64,000 nt of DNA from Peristeroidobacter soli (GTDB lineage Bacteria; Pseudomonadota; Gammaproteobacteria; Steroidobacterales; Steroidobacteraceae), in NCBI RefSeq assembly GCF_004138485.1, contig NZ_RYEV01000007.1, positions 186,001 through 250,000 on the forward strand, written 5' to 3'. The translations under genes were made by a program, and so were the position numbers. Under the pieces are notes generated by a model. It was given only the letters and a program-made list of their open reading frames with translations, was not told the origin of the DNA and did not search any database. This document shows positions 47,384-55,162 of the stretch, one piece after another; within the stretch, counting starts at the first letter, position 1, and the number at the start of each line of letters is the position of its first letter.

Positions 47384-48447
47384 GCACACGACAGTCTGCA
47401 GCGCCCGGTTCGGGCCCCGAGCGACGGATCGCGCTGATCAAGCCATCCGCTGCCGAAGAACAGGCCGGTCACGCCGTGCAGCTGTTCGATTCAGTGCTGT
47501 GGGTATTCAAGGGCACTACGCGTTCGAGCTGGGTGACCACTCCAGCCGCCGCGGCCGACATCATCGTCGTCCATCACTCCGAGCCCGCTGACATCATCGC
47601 CCGCTGGCGCGATGAGGGTAAGCACATCGTCGTGCTCAGCACCGACGAGAAGCATCACCCCGCCGGCCCACGCACACTCGTCTATCCATTTCCCGCCGTG
47701 AAGGTGCTCAGCATGCTGGAGCACGTGGAAGCGGAGATGGGGAACAACGCGACCGTTGCACCGAGTGCGCCTGTGGCCGCTGCGCCGATCAAGCCGCGCG
47801 TCAGCTCATCCAATGCTGACCCGTGGTCGTTCGTCGAAGCACTGCGCACGTTACGCACCGTCAACAACAGCACGTTGTGGCTGATGTGCAAGGGACCGCA
47901 AGGCCCGTTCCTTTGGTTGCGCGGCGACGTTGGTTGTTACTACTGCGACAGCGCGACCGCCGGCGCAATCCGCGCGGGCACGTTGGACTTGAGCGGTCTG
48001 TCGTTACAAAAAGGCACACCGCCGCCAGGCAATTTACCAGCGCGATCCGGCGCGGAGTTGTTCTGGTTCGCGACGTATCACGCGAGCGCATCGCTCGCCC
48101 CGTGGTTGAACGACAAGACGGTTTATCGATTGATTCGCTGGCCGGATCTCGGGCGCGTGCGAGCACACGATGCAGCCGAGCTGACCACGCAGATTCGCGT
48201 CGTCGCCGCGCTCGCCGCTGAAGCCTCAGCACCCGCCAAGCTTGCGACCCGAGCACAAACAGACATGGACGCAGCGGCACGCACGCTCAACGCACTCGCC
48301 AGCTGCGCGCTGATCGAGACCACACAACCCACTCCAACCGCACCGAAAGTGACGCGCACAGAACGCAGCGCGCCCACGCCGGTCGGCGGCTTGAAACAAT
48401 TCCTGCGCAATATGCGCAAGCATCTGCGACTGGGAGGGACCTCATGA
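47380..48447 (+). CDS. Hypothetical protein, first gene of the GTPase/roadblock operon; pseudo-receiver-like N terminus
   Basis: From GTG 47380 this is a 355-residue protein. Residues about 12-120 show alternating strands and helices (RIALIKPS, DIIVVHHSEP, HIVVLSTDE, LVYPFPAVKVLSMLEHVE) resembling a response-regulator fold. It lacks a clear phospho-Asp and the conserved Lys, so any such domain is degenerate; this is inference. The rest is a second domain (WSFVEALRTLRTVNNSTLWLMCKG...; YRLIRWPDLGRVRA). No family recognised. The ATGA overlap with the GTPase gene shows cotranscription. In-frame starts at 47320 (GTG) and 47332 (ATG) are alternatives. Confidence 0.7.
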   Translation: MSTRQSAAPGSGPERRIALIKPSAAEEQAGHAVQLFDSVLWVFKGTTRSSWVTTPAAAADIIVVHHSEPADIIARWRDEGKHIVVLSTDEKHHPAGPRTLVYPFPAVKVLSMLEHVEAEMGNNATVAPSAPVAAAPIKPRVSSSNADPWSFVEALRTLRTVNNSTLWLMCKGPQGPFLWLRGDVGCYYCDSATAGAIRAGTLDLSGLSLQKGTPPPGNLPARSGAELFWFATYHASASLAPWLNDKTVYRLIRWPDLGRVRAHDAAELTTQIRVVAALAAEASAPAKLATRAQTDMDAAARTLNALASCALIETTQPTPTAPKVTRTERSAPTPVGGLKQFLRNMRKHLRLGGTS

Positions 48448-48998
48448 GCATCGCATCCGAGCTCAAGATCGTGTTCACGGGGCCGATGGGCGCCGGCAAG
48501 ACCACGGCCATCACCGCGGTCAGCGATTTTCCGCCGGTGTCGACGGAGATGCAGAACAACGATCAGCAGAGCTTCGCCAAGGAATCGACCACGGTCGCGC
48601 TCGACCTCGGTCAGATCGGACTGGGCGACGGCACTGTGGTGCGCCTGTACGGCACGCCCGGCCAGGAACGTTTCTCTTTCATGTGGGAGATCGTGGGCCG
48701 CGGCTCGATGGGCGTGATCCTGCTGCTCGATGGCACCAGCCCGACCCTGCTCGCGGATCTGAAGACCTACACCGAAGTGTTTCGACGGATCGCGCCGGAC
48801 CAGCCATTCGTGGTCGGCGTCGGCCGCACTCGCCCGGATGACTACACCCAGATCGACGCCTGCCTGCGCGTGATCGAGTCGCTGCAGTTCTCCGCCCCCG
48901 TTTTCAGCGTCGACGTGCGCAAGCGTGAAGACGTGTTGTTGTTGATCGAAACCCTGCTGGCCACGCTCGAAGTGAGTCAGCCCGAGTTTGCAACATGA
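48444..48998 (+). CDS. Ras-like small GTPase (MglA/Rup type)
   Basis: This 184-residue protein is a small P-loop GTPase of the bacterial Ras-like (MglA/Rup) superfamily. The P-loop is GPMGAGKT (about 13-20), the switch-I Thr lies in ESTTVALDLG and the G3 motif is YGTPGQERF (69-77), with Gln74 at the catalytic position. The usual NKxD G4 is replaced by GRTRPDD, as in some bacterial subgroups. It should switch between GTP and GDP states and bind partner proteins. Overlap of ATGA with the upstream gene and of ATGA with the next gene (48995) indicates tight translational coupling. Confidence 0.92.
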   Translation: MSIASELKIVFTGPMGAGKTTAITAVSDFPPVSTEMQNNDQQSFAKESTTVALDLGQIGLGDGTVVRLYGTPGQERFSFMWEIVGRGSMGVILLLDGTSPTLLADLKTYTEVFRRIAPDQPFVVGVGRTRPDDYTQIDACLRVIESLQFSAPVFSVDVRKREDVLLLIETLLATLEVSQPEFAT

Positions 48999-49399
48999 CC
49001 CTGCCCAACTCACGGTTCGATGCCGACCTGGTGCGCCTCGGCGCCCATCATCTGGAAGCGTTCGCGGCGGCGAATGCGGACGTGCTGCTCGCGGTGCTCA
49101 CTTCGGGCGACGGTTTCGAAGTGGCGTCGTATCCACCGAATCAGACGATGACGCCGAAGATCGCCGCGATGAGCAGCTCCATGCAGGCCTTGTCCGAAGC
49201 GCTGACGCGCGAGGCCGGGCTGGCGAAGAACCGCAATGTGATCATCGAGACCGACAGCGGCACAGTGCTGATCCTCGGTCTGGCGGGCACGCAGCGACTG
49301 TCGCTGGCCATCGTCGCCAAGAGCGGCGAGCTGCTCGGCAAGTTGCTGTGGGCCTCTCGCAATCTCTGCAAGAAGCTGGAAACCAGCCTGCAGAAGTAA
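48995..49399 (+). CDS. Roadblock/LC7-domain protein
   Basis: This 134-residue protein has the roadblock/LC7 pattern seen in MglB, the GTPase-activating partner of MglA: VLLAVLTSGDGFEVASYP, MSSSMQALSEALTREAGL and VIIETDSGTVLILGL. It probably dimerises and modulates the adjacent GTPase. The start codon lies inside the GTPase stop overlap (ATGA). It is the first of three roadblock-like genes. Confidence 0.88.
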   Translation: MTLPNSRFDADLVRLGAHHLEAFAAANADVLLAVLTSGDGFEVASYPPNQTMTPKIAAMSSSMQALSEALTREAGLAKNRNVIIETDSGTVLILGLAGTQRLSLAIVAKSGELLGKLLWASRNLCKKLETSLQK

Positions 49400-49442
49400 G
49401 TCCCGGTACGTGTTTGTCAAATCTGTTGAAGGAGTACTTTCG

Positions 49443-49802
49443 ATGGCTTCCGTCTCTGAATCCTTGAATGGCCTGTTGCGCACCGATGGCGCGCTGTGCT
49501 CGGCGCTGGTGGATGCGAACAGCGGCATGATGCTGGGCAGCGCCGGCACCGGCCTCGATCTCGAGCTCGCCGCCGCCGGTAACACTGAAGTGGTGCGCGC
49601 CAAGATGCGCACGATGAAGAGCCTCGGCCTGACCGACACGATCGAGGACATCCTGATCACGCTGAGCAAGCAGTACCACATCATCCGTCCGGTTGCCGCC
49701 AAGCCCGGCATCTTCATGTACCTGGTGCTCGACAAGAGCCGCGCGAACCTCGCGATGGCGCGTCGTGCGTGCCAGGACGCGGAAAGCTCGCTGACGTTCT
49801 AA
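49443..49802 (+). CDS. Roadblock-like protein (second)
   Basis: From ATG 49443, with AAGGAG 8 bases upstream, this is a 119-residue roadblock-like protein: SALVDANSGMMLGSAGTG, EVVRAKMRTMKSLGL and DILITLSKQYHIIRPV. It resembles the third copy more than the first. It has no DNA-binding or membrane part. It is separated from the first copy by 43 bp and from the third by 76 bp containing a hairpin. Confidence 0.85.
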   Translation: MASVSESLNGLLRTDGALCSALVDANSGMMLGSAGTGLDLELAAAGNTEVVRAKMRTMKSLGLTDTIEDILITLSKQYHIIRPVAAKPGIFMYLVLDKSRANLAMARRACQDAESSLTF

Positions 49803-49812
49803 CTCACCATCG

Positions 49813-49840
49813 CGGGCGGCGGACTCCGGTTCGCCGCCCG
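49813..49840 (+). terminator. Hairpin between the second and third roadblock genes
   Basis: CGGGCGGCG (49813-49821) and CGCCGCCCG (49832-49840) form a 9-bp stem followed by ATTTCATCCTT. The U content is low, so it may cause partial termination and set gene dosage within the operon. Confidence 0.45.
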
Positions 49841-49878
49841 ATTTCATCCTTCGAGACCAAGGGTTCGGGAGCGCATTC

Positions 49879-50253
49879 GTGGCCAGTGAAAGAAGCCTCA
49901 TGGACGCCATCATGAAGATCGAAGCCGACGTGAACGGCGTGATCGCGACGGCGGCGGTGGATCTGGAATCAGGAATGACGCTCGCGGCAAAGTCCAACCG
50001 CGGTGATTTCGATTTGACGGTGGCCAGCGCTTACAACAGCGAGCTGGTGAAACAGAAGCTCAAGATCATGCGCGCGCTGAACCTGAAGGTGCAGCTCGAA
50101 GACATGCTGATCACACTCACGGACCAGTTCCATCTGATCAAGCTGCTGCCGGGCGGGCTGTCGTTCCTGTACCTGGCCGTGGATCGCAACACCACCAACC
50201 TCGCGATCCTGCGCAACTCCGTCAACAAACATTGCAACGGCCTCGAGGCCTGA
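49879..50253 (+). CDS. Roadblock-like protein (third)
   Basis: This 124-residue protein starts at a GTG with GGGAG upstream. It is a roadblock-like domain related to the second copy: TAAVDLESGMTLAAKSN, LVKQKLKIMRALNL, DMLITLTDQFHLIKLL and LYLAVDRNTTNLAI. The paired copies may form a heterodimer. It lies 13 bp before the second GTPase gene. Confidence 0.85.
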   Translation: MASERSLMDAIMKIEADVNGVIATAAVDLESGMTLAAKSNRGDFDLTVASAYNSELVKQKLKIMRALNLKVQLEDMLITLTDQFHLIKLLPGGLSFLYLAVDRNTTNLAILRNSVNKHCNGLEA

Positions 50254-50266
50254 GCAGCGGCGCCGT

Positions 50267-51877
50267 ATGGCGGTGATCGCTCCCAACGACGACTGCGTGG
50301 TGATCCGCGTCGTCTACGACGGCGCTCCCATGGCGGGCAAGACCACCAGCGTCGCGACGCTCGGTCGCGGTCTGGGCGCGGGCGTGTATTCACCGGCGGA
50401 TCTCAACGGCCGCACGTTGTATTTCGATTGGCTCGATTACACCGGCGGACTGTTCGAGGGCCGGCGCATTCGCTGTCAGATCGTCAGCGTGCCGGGACAG
50501 GCAACGCTGGCACCGCGCCGGCGCCGCTTGTTGGAAAGCGCCGATGTCGTCGTGTTCGTCGGCGACAGTTCTCCCTCTGGTTTCGAAGCGGACCGTCGCT
50601 ACCTTGGCGCGCTCCGAGGCGTGCTGAATAGCGTTGGCGGTCCGCCCATCGGCATCGTCCTGCAAGCAAACAAACGCGACCTGACTGATGCGGTGTCGCT
50701 GACACAGATTCGCGGCATGCTCGACGAGCTCGAATTACGCAGCGCCGTCATCGAATCGGTCGCGACGGAAGGCGCGGGCATTCGCGAGACGTTCGTCTTT
50801 GCCGTGCGACTGGCGTTGGATCGGGTGCGCGAGCTCATGCGTACCGGCGCACTCGTCACGGCTCAACCGAAAATCAACAGCGCCGCGGATCTGCTCGAGG
50901 AAATGCAAAGCGCCGAGAGTGGCGCGCTCGACCTGGCGGTCGAGTCCGGCAAGCTCACTCACACCCGCCTGCACGACTTGCAGCAGCAAACATCGCTGGC
51001 GTCGCAAGCGTTCCAAGAAGCGATGCGGGCGAATGTCGATGCGCCGGTGAGCCCAGCAGCGCCACACGCGCCGGGCGCTAAAACGACTTCCGCGGCGGAG
51101 ATGCATGATGAAAGCGCGCGGGGCTCATCTGGATCGGATGACTCGCGCGCTCCCGCCGTGCCCGATGCAAAGGTCGCCAGCGGCATGGTCTGGCCGCCGG
51201 TCGACGGTCGTTTGATCCTGCATGAGCTCGGCTCGAGCCAGACCAGTCTGCGGCTCGATGCGGCAGGCGCCTGGACCGGTGCGATCGACCATCGCTGGTG
51301 GCTGCACTCCGCGGCCGACGCTGTGTTTGACAATATCGACGCCGGCCGCGCCGAGCTGGTCCAGTGGGCCCGTCAGCACGTCGCTGGCAGCGAGCTGCTG
51401 TCGAGACAGCGCTGCATCGTGCTGGCAGCCGACGGCCAGGGCCGTTACCGGCTTTGGCAAATCGTTCGAATCGAAGGCTCGTTGCGGACACAGATGGAAG
51501 AAGCGCTGCTCGGCGACGCCCGCATCATTGCCAATGCATTGATGACGGTCGCGCGCTCTTTCATGACCGCGGCCGAACGCATGCCGGCCGCAATGTGTGA
51601 GCTGCAACTCACTTTGGGCAATGTCGGCGCGTCCGTCACCGGCGCGACCTACCTCGGCTTCATGCCGTTGCCCTCGCGGATGCGACCGGCTCGATCGTGG
51701 TCGATCTCACAGGCCAGCGAACTGTTGCTGTCGGAACTCGCCTTCGCGCGCCCCACCCTTCGTGCGCGTCGCGGCGATCTGCTCGCCGAGCTTTGGAAAG
51801 TCTCCCGTCATGGCGAAGGCCAGCCAGCGCACGAATGGCGTTTGTTGCAACGCCTGGCGGCGCTCGCGAAGGAATGA
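50267..51877 (+). CDS. Second Ras-like GTPase with a large C-terminal domain
   Basis: This 536-residue protein has an N-terminal GTPase domain: P-loop GAPMAGKT (19-26), SVPGQ as G3 and NKRD (LQANKRDL) as an intact G4, so it should bind GTP. A linker (about 200-310), rich in Ala/Ser, leads to a C-terminal region (WPPVDGRLILHELGSSQ...; LWQIVRIEGSLRTQME) of unknown fold. The GTPase resembles the MglA group. It is the last gene of the operon; an inverted repeat and TTTTTT follow. The C-terminal part is probably an effector or partner-binding module. Confidence 0.88.
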   Translation: MAVIAPNDDCVVIRVVYDGAPMAGKTTSVATLGRGLGAGVYSPADLNGRTLYFDWLDYTGGLFEGRRIRCQIVSVPGQATLAPRRRRLLESADVVVFVGDSSPSGFEADRRYLGALRGVLNSVGGPPIGIVLQANKRDLTDAVSLTQIRGMLDELELRSAVIESVATEGAGIRETFVFAVRLALDRVRELMRTGALVTAQPKINSAADLLEEMQSAESGALDLAVESGKLTHTRLHDLQQQTSLASQAFQEAMRANVDAPVSPAAPHAPGAKTTSAAEMHDESARGSSGSDDSRAPAVPDAKVASGMVWPPVDGRLILHELGSSQTSLRLDAAGAWTGAIDHRWWLHSAADAVFDNIDAGRAELVQWARQHVAGSELLSRQRCIVLAADGQGRYRLWQIVRIEGSLRTQMEEALLGDARIIANALMTVARSFMTAAERMPAAMCELQLTLGNVGASVTGATYLGFMPLPSRMRPARSWSISQASELLLSELAFARPTLRARRGDLLAELWKVSRHGEGQPAHEWRLLQRLAALAKE

Positions 51878-51887
51878 GCAAACAAAC

Positions 51888-51921
51888 GCGTCACAAGCTG
51901 TGACGCAGTTGCTCGATTTTT
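51888..51921 (+). terminator. Perfect inverted repeat with a downstream T tract after the GTPase operon
   Basis: GCGTCACA (51888-51895) and TGTGACGC (51899-51906) form a perfect 8-bp stem with loop AGC, followed eleven bases later by a TTTTTT run ending near 51921. It may terminate the operon or be an operator for the next gene. Confidence 0.45.
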
Positions 51922-52044
51922 TGTCGCTTGCTGCGGACACTCCGGCGACAGGTGAGGTTGCCTTCGCTGATTGTCGCCCTCAGTCGCGACAGCAACCTGT
52001 CGATAACAAGGACAAGGACGCTCCTTCAGCGCCCGCGATGTGAA

Positions 52045-52614
52045 ATGGAATACGTGTTGCAACAGTTATGGCTCGTGATTGGCCTGATGGCCTTCATCGT
52101 CGGTGCGATGTACTGGCGACGCCATCACCTGCCCGTAACCGCCACACGCACCCCGGCTCGCCCGCCCGCTCCCATCGTTTACCGCGACTCTCCGACCGTC
52201 CGCGTCGCCGACGCGCAGCGCGTCGACCGCATACGCAAGTTGGCCCGCCTCCGGGCCGGCGAATCTGTCGATATCCTCCCGCACGTCGCCGGGTTGCCGC
52301 CGCGGTTTCGTATCACCTGCAAGAATCTGATCGACGGCAGCGATCTGGAGGCCGCCCACATCGTCGTCGAGCTCAGCGGCGCACAGCTGAGCTGCGGCCC
52401 GCTCGTGCACGAGACTGCATTCAACGAATTCGTCATTCCTCGCGCCACCCGCGATGAACATCGCAGCTCGGTGTTCTACTACTACGAGCGCGGCGACTCG
52501 CTGGAATTCATGCGCATCAAGTTGAAATCCGCCGATCTGAGCAACGGCCAGGTCGAGCTGGACGTCATGCAGGTGCACGGCCACTGGCCGACGCATTTCG
52601 ACGGCAACGACTGA
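52045..52614 (+). CDS. Hypothetical single-pass membrane protein
   Basis: From ATG 52045 this is a 189-residue protein with one N-terminal membrane helix (LWLVIGLMAFIVGAMYW) and a soluble C-terminal domain. Nothing in the family repertoire I know matches. The soluble part is rich in conserved-looking charged and aromatic residues (LSCGPLVHETAFNEFVI, FYYYERGDSLEFMRI). A longer frame to 51928 exists but starts inside the terminator-like region. It follows the GTPase operon by 167 bp and could be a membrane partner; this is inference. Confidence 0.7.
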   Translation: MEYVLQQLWLVIGLMAFIVGAMYWRRHHLPVTATRTPARPPAPIVYRDSPTVRVADAQRVDRIRKLARLRAGESVDILPHVAGLPPRFRITCKNLIDGSDLEAAHIVVELSGAQLSCGPLVHETAFNEFVIPRATRDEHRSSVFYYYERGDSLEFMRIKLKSADLSNGQVELDVMQVHGHWPTHFDGND

Positions 52615-52714
52615 GCTCAGTCCTCTGCGACTGGCCCTAGCGAATCCGATGTAGAATGAATGCCGGAAGGAATACCCGGTTGTCATAACATCGGCGGATG
52701 CCAGGGGAGATGCC

Positions 52715-55120
52715 TTGCGCCCACTCATATGGATTTTGTCAGCAATGTTGCTGACCGGCTGTGGCGGTGGCGGTGGCGGGAATAGCGAATCTCCAGGCCC
52801 CATCGCAGCGCCGAGCGGTCTCAGTTACCCGTCGCCCCCCGACTTCGAAGCTTTCAGACAAATCACGCCGCTGACCCCGTCGGTGAACGGCACCGTCACC
52901 AGCTATTCGGTGAGCCCGACACTGCCGACCGGACTGACGCTCGATAGCACCACCGGGATACTGTCCGGAACACCCACTGTGGCCGCGACAACCGCCGTCT
53001 ACACAGTCACCGCGGCCAATTCATCCGGCTCGACCACCACTGGCATTTCGGTGACGGTGACTGGTGTCGCGCCACCGTCCATCAGCTACCCGAGCCGGTC
53101 GTACTCACTCGCCATCGGCAGGCCGATCGAGTCGATCTCGCCTCAGCGTACCGGCGGCAACCCGCTCAGCTGGTCCATCAGTCAGCCGTTGCCTGCCGGA
53201 CTGAGCTTCGACAGCACCACCGGCCGCATCACCGGCACTCCCACCGCGACCGCCGCCGCCGCGGTGTATGAAATCACCGCATCGAACCTCGCCGGCTCCG
53301 GCACTTTCGCGCTGACCATCGACGTGAGCGCGAGAGTGATTCTCGAACTGGGGCATGTCGCCGAGATCATTTCGATCCAGCGCGAAGGCAACCGGATCCT
53401 GAGCGTCGACGAGACCGGTCATTGGGTGCTCTGGAACCAGACCGACGCCGAGATCGTCGCCCAAGGCGAGTCCAGCTGCGGCCGCTACTGCGACACCAAG
53501 ACCGTGAAGCTCGCAGGCTCGACGGTGTTATCCAAATTCGACACCCAGCTGCAAGTGACCGACACGACGGACGGGCGGGTGCTCGCGACCATCGATTCAG
53601 GAGACAGTTGGGCAACGCTGGCCTCCGACGGAAGTTACATCGCCGCCGGTACGACAGCGCACGTCCGGGTATGGAGTCGGTCGGGAGATCTGTTACTCAC
53701 CCGACCCGGCGACTACCGCTACGCGCGGCCGTTCGCCGCTCCGACCGAATTGCGCATCGGCGCGGGACCGGCCGGCAACGATCGGGTCGAAAAAATCTCC
53801 GTGAGCACCGGTGCGTCGACGACGGTGCCGCACGCGGGCGCGTTCCATTCGTGGTTCAGCGATGGCAGCCGCTTTTTCAGCAATGTCTCCAATACGGTCT
53901 GGGTCTACGACAACGCCGACGGCCATCAGTTGGATCTCAGAGCGCTTGCATCCACCGAGCAGCTCACCGGTCAGGGCGATTGGTTCTGGACCGCGGACAA
54001 CTCTTCGCCCTATCGAGTCGAGATCTATGAGGTCGGGGCCAGCGCGACGCCGACCGCCAGCTACAGCTTCCCTTACAACTACGAAGCCGTCGCTTCGGCC
54101 GATACCATAGGTATCTTGAACAGCGGCACCGGCCAGATCAGCATCATCGACCTGTCGGGCGCGACACCGGTAAAGGTCGATCACGCCACTTCGCTGGATC
54201 GTCCCAGGGCCTACGGCGCCATCTCCAGCACACAGTGGTTGACCGGCAGCCAATACGGCGTGCTCGCACGCGAAGACTCGATGCCGGGCACACCGGCGTT
54301 TTTCGGCTGGGGCGCGGTGCGGTCGCTCGCCGCGAGCATCCAGCGCATTGTCGTTGCCACCGCCTCCGGAAGAATCGTGTATTTCGACGCGGCAACTCAC
54401 GAGCAGGAAGGCGTCATCGATTTCGCCGCCGACGACGTGCAGCTGTCGGAAGATGGCTCGGTGCTCGGCGCGCAGGGCGATGGCCTGCGCTTCTACTCCT
54501 TGCCCTCCGAGAACGTGCTGCTGAGCCGGCCTGAATCGGCGTCGTTCACCCTCGCAACTTCCGGCGCCGTATTCAGCATGACGCCCTCGACCGCCCAGCC
54601 GACACAAGTCATACGAATGAGCGATGAGGCTGTGCTCTGGACGCGCACGAGCCCGAGCAGCGCCCCACCCCGATTGTCGCCCAGCGGCTCATCGCTCGCC
54701 GAATGGAACGGTGATACCCAGGCAAACAGCGGCACCGACGTTTATGTGGACCTCGGCAGTCAGGCGAATGGCACGCTTCATACGGCGTTATCGGGACGGG
54801 CAGTGGACTGGTTCGACGACAATCGTTTGCTGGTGAGTCAGTCCATCATCACCACGGCCCCCACTCCTCAGTATGTCGGCACTATCATCTACGACCTGTC
54901 GTCAGGTCAGCAGAGCGCGCGCCTGCCATTTCCGGTCATGTCACGATTTCAACCGATGACATCGGAGCGCATTTATTCGCCGTCAGGAAACCTGATCGCT
55001 TCGATGAGCGACGGCTCGACTCTCTGGCAAGGCCCCTATCCGATTTCGAGCCACGGAGGAGTGACGCCGACGCATGTGATATTTGTATGGGACGCGACCG
55101 TACGCGCGGCGCCCTATTGA
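52715..55120 (+). CDS. Lipoprotein with Ig-like He_PIG repeats and a beta-propeller-like region (paralog A)
   Basis: The 801-residue protein starts at a TTG with GGGGAG upstream and has signal MRPLIWILSAMLLTGC, so it is a lipoprotein. A poly-Gly stretch follows the lipobox. Two He_PIG-type Ig modules (for example LPTGLTLDSTTGILSGTPT; LPAGLSFDSTTGRITGTPT) precede a long beta-rich region with recurring GHWVLWN-like strands and DG/NG turns, suggestive of a propeller. Function is unknown. It is followed at 43 bp by a close paralog. Extracellular adhesion or binding is the likely role. Confidence 0.82.
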   Translation: MRPLIWILSAMLLTGCGGGGGGNSESPGPIAAPSGLSYPSPPDFEAFRQITPLTPSVNGTVTSYSVSPTLPTGLTLDSTTGILSGTPTVAATTAVYTVTAANSSGSTTTGISVTVTGVAPPSISYPSRSYSLAIGRPIESISPQRTGGNPLSWSISQPLPAGLSFDSTTGRITGTPTATAAAAVYEITASNLAGSGTFALTIDVSARVILELGHVAEIISIQREGNRILSVDETGHWVLWNQTDAEIVAQGESSCGRYCDTKTVKLAGSTVLSKFDTQLQVTDTTDGRVLATIDSGDSWATLASDGSYIAAGTTAHVRVWSRSGDLLLTRPGDYRYARPFAAPTELRIGAGPAGNDRVEKISVSTGASTTVPHAGAFHSWFSDGSRFFSNVSNTVWVYDNADGHQLDLRALASTEQLTGQGDWFWTADNSSPYRVEIYEVGASATPTASYSFPYNYEAVASADTIGILNSGTGQISIIDLSGATPVKVDHATSLDRPRAYGAISSTQWLTGSQYGVLAREDSMPGTPAFFGWGAVRSLAASIQRIVVATASGRIVYFDAATHEQEGVIDFAADDVQLSEDGSVLGAQGDGLRFYSLPSENVLLSRPESASFTLATSGAVFSMTPSTAQPTQVIRMSDEAVLWTRTSPSSAPPRLSPSGSSLAEWNGDTQANSGTDVYVDLGSQANGTLHTALSGRAVDWFDDNRLLVSQSIITTAPTPQYVGTIIYDLSSGQQSARLPFPVMSRFQPMTSERIYSPSGNLIASMSDGSTLWQGPYPISSHGGVTPTHVIFVWDATVRAAPY

Positions 55121-55162
55121 CGGTTGTTGTTGCACGGAATGGGTTTTCAACGGAGTCTGTAT

